A DNA stretch of 52,673 nt from Desulfobacteraceae bacterium. Its GTDB lineage: Bacteria; Desulfobacterota; Desulfobacteria; Desulfobacterales; Desulfosalsimonadaceae. This document shows positions 1-7,791 of this stretch, one piece after another (the stretch's first letter is position 1; every line of letters starts with the position of its first letter). The notes beneath the pieces are model-generated. The model was not told the origin of the DNA, searched no databases, and was given only the letters and a program-made list of their open reading frames with translations. A program made the position numbers and the translations under genes. The stretch is from contig QZKW01000009.1 of the NCBI GenBank assembly GCA_003599885.1, positions 1 through 52,673 of the forward strand, given 5' to 3'.

Positions 1-601
1 TTTATATACATATTCGGATAAAAAGATAACGCGCCTGTATCTATATGTAACCGGAGCCGGATGATGAAGCGGATTTTCGTGATCGTTGGAATTGCATTTC
101 TATTTTTTATATAGATAATATCTATGCTTTCCAACGGACTTATAGATATTATCAAATTGACATTTATCCTTTTTCCATCTACATTCCGCTATCAATGGAT
201 GACGAAGCAGAGCCGCCCGTGAATTGGGGTTACCTCCGCGACGTCTGATAGCTGCCCGGCAGGTCCGCCGGGTACAAAAACACATCGCACACGATTCTAT
301 ATGAGAAAAGATATGCAATATCGATTTTTCGGCTTTACCTGAGTGTTTTACCGCATTGCTACCCGGGACTGGTAGGCGCGCAGGTAGGCTATTAAATCGA
401 ATTTGTATTTTTTTCTATCATTTACGTAATTTTCCCTGATTTATAACCCCCTGTCATATTTCTCCGGCTTTTCCACGTGTTGTCTTCATGTAAGCCTTTG
501 AAAGCCCTCTGCCTTTCCGGATGCGTCAAAGCGGATCATCCGGTTCCATTGCCGGTCTTTTATAAAATATTATTTAATAATTTCAATATGAAGGAGATGA
601 C
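1..601. other. Gene-poor leader before the hdr operon
   Basis: No convincing complete gene is visible. A 17-codon frame at 61-114 (+) has a purine-rich ribosome site at 53-56 and encodes a basic then hydrophobic stretch like the start of a signal peptide, but it stops at TAG. It may be the remnant of a lost secreted protein. The perfect inverted repeat at 114-125/142-153 is described separately. A 6-bp GC hairpin lies at 255-272 without a T tract. Close to the operon an AT-rich palindrome (69-81 of the 500s block, about 569-581) precedes the ribosome site AAGGAG at 591-596. Confidence 0.5.
114..153. promoter_or_regulatory. Inverted-repeat candidate operator, copy 1
   Basis: GATAATATCTAT (114-125) and ATAGATATTATC (142-153) are perfect reverse complements separated by 16 bases. 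The core AATATCTAT-N16-ATAGATATTAT recurs with exactly the same spacer length at 13619-13654. A fixed spacing with an unrelated spacer sequence suggests a site bound by a dimeric regulator, not a conserved RNA. It lies about 450 bases upstream of the hdr operon, so the gene it controls is uncertain and could lie to the left of the window. Confidence 0.45.
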
Positions 602-1912
602 ATGGCAGAAACGTTACGACTTGAAAAAACCAGAAAATCGGAATTCCTGAACAAAGTCAAAGGCATATTGCCGAACACTGGCAATTTAAGCCTGTGCCTG
701 ACCTGCGGTGCGTGTTCATCGGGCTGCCCGGCCACGGGTCTTGCCAACATGGACCCGAGGAAATTTTTGCGCATGGTGGTTCTGGGCCTGGATGAGGAAA
801 TCACCAAACATCAGTGGGTCTGGATGTGCTCCATGTGTGAGCGCTGTGTCCATGTATGCCCCATGAAAATCAATATCTCAGGTCTGGTGTTTGAGGCCCG
901 GAAGCTGTGGCCCAGGGAGGAGCGGCCCAAAGGAATCTTAGGCTCCTGCGATATGGCCATCAAAAACGACAGTTGCAGCGCCATGGGCGCTTCACCGGAA
1001 GATTTTCGGTTCGTGGTGGAGGACATTCTGGAAGAAGTCCGGGAAACCCAGCCCGGATGGAAAGATTTGCAGGCTCCCATCGACAAGGAAGGCGCTTATT
1101 TTTTCCTGAGCCAGAATTCCCGTGAACCGGTGACGGAACCCGATGAAATGGTTCCGTTGTGGAAGATTCTGCATTTGGTGGGCGCTGACTGGACTTACAG
1201 TTGCACTGGTTGGGGCGGGGAAAATTACTGCATGTTCCTGGCCGATGAAGATAACTGGAAGAAAATCGCCACAAAAACCATCCAATCCGCCAAAGACCTG
1301 GGCTGCAAGGTGTATTTAAACACTGAATGCGGCCATTCCACGTTTTCCGTATGGAAAGGCAACCAGAAATTCGGCATCGACAAGGGCATCGCCATTGAGC
1401 CCATGGTGAAGTATTACGCAAAATGGATACGGGAAGGCAAACTGAAAGTCAACGCGGACTGGAACAAGGATCTCAAGGTCAAGTTTACGGTTCAGGATCC
1501 CTGCAACCTGATTCGAAAAAGCTTTGGTGATGAAATGGCCGATGAACTCCGGTTCGTTTTGACGGCCTGCGTGGGTGAGGAGAATTTTATCGATATGATG
1601 CCGAACAAATCCAACAATTACTGCTGCGGCGGCGGGGGCGGGTATCTCCAGGCCGGGTACAAGGAAGAGCGGCTCCGGTATGGACTTCTTAAACATCAGC
1701 AGATTGACGCCACCGGCGCACCTTATGTGGTGACACCTTGCCACAACTGCCACGCCCAGATTCACGAACTGGGGGAACATTACGCGGACGGCGCTTATCG
1801 AACCGTGCATCTGTGGACCATCATCGCGTTGTCTTTAGGCATTCTGGGTGAAAACGAGCGGGAATATCTCGGGGATGATTTGAAGGAAGTAAATATGCCG
1901 GATGCGGAATAA
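602..1912 (+). CDS. Fused HdrC/HdrB-like (HdrD/DsrK-type) iron-sulfur protein
   Basis: This 436-residue protein has two cysteine clusters of 4Fe-4S ferredoxin type near its start (CLTCGACSSGCP and CSMCERCVHVCP). Its C-terminal half resembles the CCG domains of HdrB: DPC, 39 residues, then CCGGGGG, 37 residues, then CHNC. That spacing is close to the family pattern for the non-cubane cluster that handles disulfides. This order matches the HdrC-HdrB fusion seen in HdrD, DsrK and TmcB. No membrane segment or signal peptide is visible, so it should be cytoplasmic. It starts the operon with the 1923 gene, hdrA and mvhD. It is expected to pass electrons between HdrA and a thiol/disulfide substrate or another partner; the substrate cannot be told from sequence. 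Confidence 0.85.
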   Translation: MAETLRLEKTRKSEFLNKVKGILPNTGNLSLCLTCGACSSGCPATGLANMDPRKFLRMVVLGLDEEITKHQWVWMCSMCERCVHVCPMKINISGLVFEARKLWPREERPKGILGSCDMAIKNDSCSAMGASPEDFRFVVEDILEEVRETQPGWKDLQAPIDKEGAYFFLSQNSREPVTEPDEMVPLWKILHLVGADWTYSCTGWGGENYCMFLADEDNWKKIATKTIQSAKDLGCKVYLNTECGHSTFSVWKGNQKFGIDKGIAIEPMVKYYAKWIREGKLKVNADWNKDLKVKFTVQDPCNLIRKSFGDEMADELRFVLTACVGEENFIDMMPNKSNNYCCGGGGGYLQAGYKEERLRYGLLKHQQIDATGAPYVVTPCHNCHAQIHELGEHYADGAYRTVHLWTIIALSLGILGENEREYLGDDLKEVNMPDAE

Positions 1913-1922
1913 GGATTAGGTC

Positions 1923-2294
1923 ATGGAAACCAAAGACGATTGCAACTGTCTGAATTGTCATTTGCAGGCCAAGTGGCGGGAATATTATGAGGCGTCGGAA
2001 GCGGTGATCCGCAACAAGCCTGATGTCTACCGGGAAATAATGGCGATGCTCCACCGCGGCTGCACCCGGCCCCTGGATATTGACGACTATTGGGATATTG
2101 CCGTCCGGCTCAGCGAATTTCTGGAGCAAATGGGGGAAGGAACTGTTTTTTATAATTATTTTTTTGAACAGATCAATCCTTACCATTATGGCAACGTGCG
2201 CTATTTCCGGCACCTGTGTCTGGATCTCCGGGAACAGATTGATGCCTTAAACAGGTGGCGGCGGGAAAAGTGGTGTGTACGGCTGGTGAAATAA
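1923..2294 (+). CDS. Small cysteine-containing hypothetical protein in the hdr operon
   Basis: I do not recognise this 123-residue protein. It starts 10 bases after the preceding stop and ends 23 bases before hdrA, so it is surely co-transcribed and probably works with the Hdr proteins. A CNCLNC cluster lies at residues 7-12, with further single cysteines near residues 45, 98 and 117. The rest is rich in aromatic and acidic residues and looks helical. There is no signal peptide or membrane segment. The N-terminal cysteines could bind a metal or iron-sulfur centre, but they do not match a standard ferredoxin motif. Confidence 0.7.
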   Translation: METKDDCNCLNCHLQAKWREYYEASEAVIRNKPDVYREIMAMLHRGCTRPLDIDDYWDIAVRLSEFLEQMGEGTVFYNYFFEQINPYHYGNVRYFRHLCLDLREQIDALNRWRREKWCVRLVK

Positions 2295-2317
2295 AATTAA
2301 TTACAAGGAGAATAAAA

Positions 2318-5300
2318 ATGACCCAAACGATTACCGGCGCGGCAATGGTCATCGGCGGCGGGATCGCCGGGATTCAATCCGCCCTGGATTTGGCCGGTTC
2401 CGGTTTCAAAGTATATATGGTGGAAAAAACGCCATCCATCGGCGGCGTGATGTCCCAGCTCGACAAGACTTTTCCCACCAACGACTGTTCCATGTGCATC
2501 ATGTCCCCGAAGCTGGTGGAAGTGGGGCGGCACCCGAACATTGAACTCATCACCCTGGCGGAAGTAACGGCGGTCCGGGGAGAAAAGGGTGATTTTCAGG
2601 TGGATATCCATCAAAAGCCCCGTTATATCGACATGAGCAAATGCATCGCCTGCGGTGAATGCACGAAAAAATGCCCGAAAAAGGTCAACGATAATTATAA
2701 CGCGGGGCTTATCAAGCGAAAGGCGATTTATGTGCCATATCCCCAGTCGGTTCCGCTGAAATACGCCATTGACGGGGAGAGCTGTCTGTATATCACCAAG
2801 GGCAAGTGCGGCAACTGCGCCAAAGAATGCCCGGCGGGCGCCATCAATTACGAGGACAAGGCAAAGGACTTCACGCTCAATGTGGGGGCCATCATCCTTG
2901 CCCCCGGTTTTTCCGCGTTTAATCCAAAAGGCATGGACAATCTCAGCTACGGCCGGCATCCGGACATCATGACTTCCCTTGAATTTGAACGCATGCTATC
3001 CGCATCCGGCCCCACATCCGGGCATCTTTCCCGGATTTCCGATCACCAGGAACCCAAAAAAATCGCCTGGCTCCAGTGCGTAGGCTCCCGGGACAACAAC
3101 CAGTGCAGCAATTCCTATTGTTCCTCCGTCTGCTGCATGTACGCCATCAAGCAGGCCATCATCGCCAAGGAGCACGCCCCGTATCCTCTGGACTGCACCA
3201 TTTTTTTCATGGACATGCGCACCCACGGCAAGGGATTTGAGGCTTGCTACAACGAAGCAAAACACAAGCACGGGATTGATTTCAAGCGTTCCCGTGTTCA
3301 CACGGTGGTTCCGGACAACCGGACCAGGGAGTTGATGCTGCGGAATGTCAGCGAGGACGGCACTCTCCGGGATGACGCTTATGACATGGTGATTCTCTCC
3401 GTGGGTCTCGAAATCCCCGAAGAATTGCGGTCTCTTGCCGGAAAACTGGATGTGGATCTGATGCCCAGCGGGTTTTGCCGCACCCAAACATTTTCACCAG
3501 TGTCCACATCTCGGGACGGGATTTACGTGTGCGGTGTTTTTCAAGGCCCCAAGGATATCCCCCAATCCGTTATCGAAGCCGGGAGCGCGGCCATGATGGC
3601 CGGTGCGGACCTGTTTCAGAGCCGGCATACGCTGACGAAACGCGTGGAAAAACCGGCGGAAACCGATATCCGGGGGGAATCGCCCCGCATCGGCGTGTTT
3701 GTCTGCCATTGCGGCATCAACATCAGCGGCGTGGTGGATGTGCCCGCAGTCCGGGACTATGCCCGGACCCTGCCCAATGTGGCGTATGTGGAAGACAACC
3801 TCTACACCTGTTCCCAGGATACCCAGGATATCATGACGCGCATTATCCGGGAGCAGCACTTGAACCGGATCATTGTGGCGGCCTGCTCCCCCAAAACCCA
3901 CGAGCCCCTGTTCCAGGAAACCCTGATTAATGCGGGACTCAACAAATATCTGCTGGAATTCGTCAATATCCGGAACCAGGATTCGTGGGTGCACCGGAAC
4001 AATCCCGCCATGGCAACTGCTAAGGCCAAGGATCTGGTGAGAATGGCGGCGGCCAAGGCATCCCAGCTTGAGTCCCTTGTGGAATCCCGGCTGGATATCG
4101 ATCAGCGGGCACTGGTGATCGGCGGCGGCATTTCCGGCCTGTCCGCGGCCAAGGCCCTGTCCCGTCAGGGATACCATACCAGTATTATCGAACGTTTCCC
4201 GGTTCTGGGGGGACAGGCCAGGAAAATCCACCAGACCGCCCAGGGGGAAGACGTGGGTGAACAACTGAATGATCTCATCGCTTCCGTTGCGGCGGATGAC
4301 AACATTACCATCTATAATCAAGCGGAACTCACGGGCGTGGAAGGGTTTGTGGGGAATTTTACCTCAACGGTGCTGCAAAACAATGAGCCCATCACCATAG
4401 AACACGGGGTCGCGGTGATCGCCACCGGCGCTTCGGAATACCGGCCGGACGAATATCTGTATGGAAAGCACCCGCGGGTCATCACCGGCCTGGAGCTGGA
4501 TGAACGCCTGAAAATCAAAGCGTCTTCCCTGCAAGACATCAAAAGCGCTGTGTTTATTCAATGCGTGGGTTCCCGGGAACCCGGCCGACCCTATTGTTCC
4601 AGGATCTGCTGCACCCATTCCGTTCTTTCGGCCCTGCATTTAAAGGAAATCAACCCGGAAATGAACGTTTATGTCCTGTATCGCGATATCCGGACCTACG
4701 GGGAGCGGGAAAACCTCTACAAACAGGCCAGGGAAAAGGGGGTGATTTTTATCCGGTACGATCAGGAGCATAAACCGGATGTTAAGGCATGCGATGACCC
4801 GGCAAAAAAAGATTTCATAGACGTCACCGTAACTGATCCCATCCTCGGCAGACCCATGAGCATTGAAACCGACCTCCTAATTTTGGCGTCGGCGATTGTG
4901 CCGAACACGGATACAAACTTGGCGCAGTTTTTCAAGGTGCCTGTAAATGAAGACGGTTTTTTTGTGGAAGCCCATGTGAAACTGAATCCGTCGTCTTTTG
5001 CCACGGACGGCGTTTTTCTTTGCGGCATGGCCCATTACCCCAAGCCCATTGACGAATCCATTGCCCAGGCTCTGGCGGCCGCTTCCTGCGCTGTGACCCT
5101 GCTGGCGAAAAAAACCATTAATACCAGCGGCACGGTGGCGGAAGCAAGTCCCAGAGACTGCGCCGGATGCGGCACTTGTGTCGCGGTCTGCCCTTATGGC
5201 GCGCCGTCAATGCGAACCAGCGGACAGTTTGTCGGAAAAGCGGAGATCAATCCGGTCCTGTGCAAGGGATGTGGGGCTTGCGTGGCATCCTGCCGCTCCG

Positions 5301-5371
5301 GGGCGCTGGTCTTGAAGGGATTTAATGACGGCCAGATCATGTCCATGATTGCTGCGGCGGGCTTGAGATAG
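2318..5371 (+). CDS. hdrA: Double-length heterodisulfide reductase subunit A (HdrA)
   Basis: This 1017-residue flavo-iron-sulfur protein appears to contain two HdrA-like halves. The first has an FAD-binding GGGIAG near residue 13, the HdrA cysteine block NDCSMC near residue 65 and ferredoxin clusters around residues 108-190. The second has GGGISG near residue 602 and a second CVGSR...CCTHS block. Two further ferredoxin motifs (CAGCGTCVAVCP and CKGCGACVASC) lie near residues 947 and 985. The start at 2318 is chosen because AAGGAG sits just upstream at 2305-2310; a longer in-frame start at 2255 would overlap the previous gene. HdrA is the flavin subunit at which electrons are split or joined in Hdr complexes. 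MvhD follows as the usual electron entry point. Confidence 0.92.
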   Translation: MTQTITGAAMVIGGGIAGIQSALDLAGSGFKVYMVEKTPSIGGVMSQLDKTFPTNDCSMCIMSPKLVEVGRHPNIELITLAEVTAVRGEKGDFQVDIHQKPRYIDMSKCIACGECTKKCPKKVNDNYNAGLIKRKAIYVPYPQSVPLKYAIDGESCLYITKGKCGNCAKECPAGAINYEDKAKDFTLNVGAIILAPGFSAFNPKGMDNLSYGRHPDIMTSLEFERMLSASGPTSGHLSRISDHQEPKKIAWLQCVGSRDNNQCSNSYCSSVCCMYAIKQAIIAKEHAPYPLDCTIFFMDMRTHGKGFEACYNEAKHKHGIDFKRSRVHTVVPDNRTRELMLRNVSEDGTLRDDAYDMVILSVGLEIPEELRSLAGKLDVDLMPSGFCRTQTFSPVSTSRDGIYVCGVFQGPKDIPQSVIEAGSAAMMAGADLFQSRHTLTKRVEKPAETDIRGESPRIGVFVCHCGINISGVVDVPAVRDYARTLPNVAYVEDNLYTCSQDTQDIMTRIIREQHLNRIIVAACSPKTHEPLFQETLINAGLNKYLLEFVNIRNQDSWVHRNNPAMATAKAKDLVRMAAAKASQLESLVESRLDIDQRALVIGGGISGLSAAKALSRQGYHTSIIERFPVLGGQARKIHQTAQGEDVGEQLNDLIASVAADDNITIYNQAELTGVEGFVGNFTSTVLQNNEPITIEHGVAVIATGASEYRPDEYLYGKHPRVITGLELDERLKIKASSLQDIKSAVFIQCVGSREPGRPYCSRICCTHSVLSALHLKEINPEMNVYVLYRDIRTYGERENLYKQAREKGVIFIRYDQEHKPDVKACDDPAKKDFIDVTVTDPILGRPMSIETDLLILASAIVPNTDTNLAQFFKVPVNEDGFFVEAHVKLNPSSFATDGVFLCGMAHYPKPIDESIAQALAAASCAVTLLAKKTINTSGTVAEASPRDCAGCGTCVAVCPYGAPSMRTSGQFVGKAEINPVLCKGCGACVASCRSGALVLKGFNDGQIMSMIAAAGLR

Positions 5372-5457
5372 GATTAGTGATGAGTGCTGAATGATGAATG
5401 ATGAAATGAGGGCTTCATGCCCTCCTGAATCAAAATTGCAATAGAGGAGAGAAAAAT

Positions 5458-5913
5458 ATGTCCGATTGGGAACCCAAAATCATCGCATTTTTTTGTAACT
5501 GGTGCACTTACGGGGCCGCAGACTTGGCCGGCGTCAGCCGGATGGAATATCCGCCCAATATCCGGGTGATCCGGATCCCGTGCAGCGGCCGAGTCAGCCC
5601 CAAATTCATCCTGTCGGCGTTTCGCGAAGGCGCGGACGGGGTCTGGGTGTCGGGCTGCCATCCGGGAGACTGCCACTATATTGAAGGCAATTATTACGCC
5701 CGCCGCAAATTCGCCTTATTTAAAAACCTGCTGGAACATACGGGAATTGAACCGGGACGCCTGCATTTTTCATGGATATCCTCGGCGGAATCCACCAAAT
5801 TCGTCACCGTGGTCAATGATGTGGTGTCCTCAGTCAAGGCCCTGGGACCGGCAAAGCGAATGATCAAACAAGATCCGCTCAATACGGTTTCAGTAACCGC
5901 GGCAACCCTGTAA
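5458..5913 (+). CDS. mvhD: Methyl-viologen-reducing hydrogenase delta subunit (MvhD)
   Basis: This 151-residue iron-sulfur protein shows the MvhD pattern: CNWC at residues 13-16, IPCSGR near residue 42 and SGCHPGDCHY further on. MvhD joins HdrA to an electron source such as a hydrogenase or formate dehydrogenase. Neither is encoded in this window, so its partner must lie elsewhere. GAGGAG at 5442-5450 supports the start. The 86 bases after hdrA contain a TGATGA-rich stretch and a hairpin (GAGGGC/GCCCTC, 5408-5424), which could tune expression relative to hdrA. Confidence 0.9.
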   Translation: MSDWEPKIIAFFCNWCTYGAADLAGVSRMEYPPNIRVIRIPCSGRVSPKFILSAFREGADGVWVSGCHPGDCHYIEGNYYARRKFALFKNLLEHTGIEPGRLHFSWISSAESTKFVTVVNDVVSSVKALGPAKRMIKQDPLNTVSVTAATL

Positions 5914-5940
5914 CCCGAAATTCTTAGAAGGGGATTTCCC

Positions 5941-6651
5941 ATGAAAATGAACATGATGATCGTCCTTACAGCCGCATTTCTGATCTTTGCAAACATACCG
6001 CTGCATGCGGAATCGCACCATGAAGCGGATCCAAGCGGTGTGCCTGCCGCCGTCATCAAAGACAGCAAGTATGAATTTGAACCGGTGATTGAAGGCAAGG
6101 TGGTCGTTCATGAGTTTATCGTTGAAAACACGGGGACCGCTTCCCTGGAAATTGAAAACATCAAAACCGGATGCGGTTGCACCACCGCCGACTTTACCCG
6201 GACCATACCGCCCGGCGGCAGGGGAAACATCACCATTAAAGGGAATACCAACGGGTATGGCGGAAACGTATTTGAGCGTCGTATCACTGCGCATACGAAT
6301 GATCCCAAAAATCAGATCATGAATCTTTTCATGAAGGGAAAGGTGGACCAATTCGCCGGCATTACCCCTGCCACCGCAGTGTTGAAAGGCAAGGCGAACG
6401 AATCCGTTGAGATACAAGTGTCGGTCATGCCGGATGCAAAACATCCCTTCAAGGTTGTCGATTCATCCATGGACAAGACCCTTGAAGGCAAGATCGAATA
6501 CGGCATGGAAAAATTCGACACCGGGTATGTGGTGCTGCGGATCAGAAACAAACAGCAAACCGCCGGTAATTATTTCGGCCGGATTCTCCTGAAAACGGAC
6601 AACCCGGACAAGCCGGAAATTGCGATTCCGGTGACCGGGAAAATTGGCTGA
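5941..6651 (+). CDS. Secreted DUF1573 protein
   Basis: This 236-residue protein begins with a Sec signal peptide (lysine-containing start, hydrophobic core, cleavage near LHAES at about residue 22). A DUF1573 domain follows, with the typical run on residual tags such as VENTGTASLEI and the GCGCTTA cysteine motif near residue 80. The second half is another beta-rich stretch ending in IPVTGKI, typical of immunoglobulin-like folds. It is expected in the periplasm or on the cell surface. Its biochemical role is unknown; DUF1573 domains often accompany secreted enzyme systems. It begins 27 bases after mvhD and so may share the hdr transcript. Confidence 0.8.
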   Translation: MKMNMMIVLTAAFLIFANIPLHAESHHEADPSGVPAAVIKDSKYEFEPVIEGKVVVHEFIVENTGTASLEIENIKTGCGCTTADFTRTIPPGGRGNITIKGNTNGYGGNVFERRITAHTNDPKNQIMNLFMKGKVDQFAGITPATAVLKGKANESVEIQVSVMPDAKHPFKVVDSSMDKTLEGKIEYGMEKFDTGYVVLRIRNKQQTAGNYFGRILLKTDNPDKPEIAIPVTGKIG

Positions 6652-6723
6652 TCCGATCTGACCCTTAAACAGTATGAAATTGAAACCGGTTCCTGTTTTT
6701 CACACATTGCAATGGAGGTGGTG

Positions 6724-7776
6724 ATGACGCCAAATGAGGAGTTTACCGAGATGCATTCTCAAAATACAAGATTGTTTAATTTACTAATTTTATTGCTATT
6801 TATGTTTGCTTTCGCCTCAACTGGGTTTGCGGCTGAGAACCGGCTGAAAGTTTCCGGTGATGTCCTGAAAAATCAGAATTTGTCATTAACGGATATCAGA
6901 CAACTGCCGTCCTTTTATATCAAGGATGTGACCTGTATTGCGGAAAAAACCGATTGCAGCGCCAAAGAAGAAAAACGTCTGTCGGTGGACACTTTTCGGG
7001 GCGTTCTGCTGAGGGATATTCTGGATCTGGCCGGAATGAAACACCGGGTGAAATGGGAGCCCGGCGTGTATTTTCTCGTTCACGGCACAGATGGACGAAC
7101 CGCTGTTTTTTCATTCGGCGAAATCTATTATTCCAGCATTGGCCGCAGTGTGCTTCTGGCTTATGAGAAAAACGGCGAGCCCATTGAATCTCAAAACGGC
7201 TGCGCCCAGCTCATTGTTTCAACGGATATTCGCTCGGGCCGGTGGGTTCCGGAAATATCTGAAATCGCAGTCAAACGGGTCGATGTCGAGCTGGAAGCCT
7301 ATGAGGACAAGAAACAAAAACGGGTTCGCCCGCCTGTAGAAAGTCTGATCATCGTCGACCAGGATATCGGCAGATCCATGGAAATCGATTTAGGGAAGAT
7401 CAGCGTCCTGCCGCCAGTTTCCATATCTGAAGCCGTCATGACAGGCGATTGCGAGGGATTTCACGGTGTGTATTCCTTTGACGGCCCATCACTCCGGTCC
7501 GTGCTGGGGCTTTTCGCCTCACCCGGCTGCCCGCCCCCGTATGACCGGTTCGTGCTGCTTTCGAGCAGTGACGGCTTTTGCGCCACTTTTTCCTATGGTG
7601 AAATTTTCAATTCCCGTTTGGGGGAGAACATCATTTTAGCCATTAAAAAAGATGGACGGATGTTGGAGGAAAAAGATGGTTTCACAAGGAGTGTGGTCCG
7701 GGAAGACAGCACGGGCGGAAGGTCTGTGAAACGAATTTCAAAGATTGAGATCATTACATCAACCAAAACCAAATAA
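6724..7776 (+). CDS. Secreted protein with two sulfite-oxidase-fold (molybdopterin-binding-like) domains
   Basis: A signal peptide is visible (hydrophobic LLILLLFMFAFA, cleavage after GFAAE), followed by two tandem copies of a domain of about 150 residues. The first has LLRDILDLAG and VLLAYEKNGEPI; the second has LRSVLGLFAS, FSYGEIFN and ILAIKKDGRML. These motifs resemble part of the sulfite oxidase molybdenum-cofactor fold. A cysteine (VTC) stands in domain 1 where the family places the cofactor ligand, but each copy is too short for a full enzyme domain, so a binding rather than catalytic role is likely. Starts at 6724 (GGAGG upstream) or 6751 are both possible. It lies 15 bases before the TonB receptor gene, so the two probably function together. 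Confidence 0.65.
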   Translation: MTPNEEFTEMHSQNTRLFNLLILLLFMFAFASTGFAAENRLKVSGDVLKNQNLSLTDIRQLPSFYIKDVTCIAEKTDCSAKEEKRLSVDTFRGVLLRDILDLAGMKHRVKWEPGVYFLVHGTDGRTAVFSFGEIYYSSIGRSVLLAYEKNGEPIESQNGCAQLIVSTDIRSGRWVPEISEIAVKRVDVELEAYEDKKQKRVRPPVESLIIVDQDIGRSMEIDLGKISVLPPVSISEAVMTGDCEGFHGVYSFDGPSLRSVLGLFASPGCPPPYDRFVLLSSSDGFCATFSYGEIFNSRLGENIILAIKKDGRMLEEKDGFTRSVVREDSTGGRSVKRISKIEIITSTKTK

Positions 7777-7791
7777 GTCGCGGAGGGGTTC

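Noticed and set aside
100-318. A 72-codon minus-strand frame in the left leader.
   Set aside because: Composition is not protein-like and it crosses the inverted repeat and hairpin without a ribosome site.
6649-6726. The TGA ending the DUF1573 gene is in frame with the SUOX-fold gene, suggesting readthrough as selenocysteine.
   Set aside because: The downstream frame has its own ribosome site and a clear signal peptide, so the two are separate secreted proteins; the shared frame is chance.
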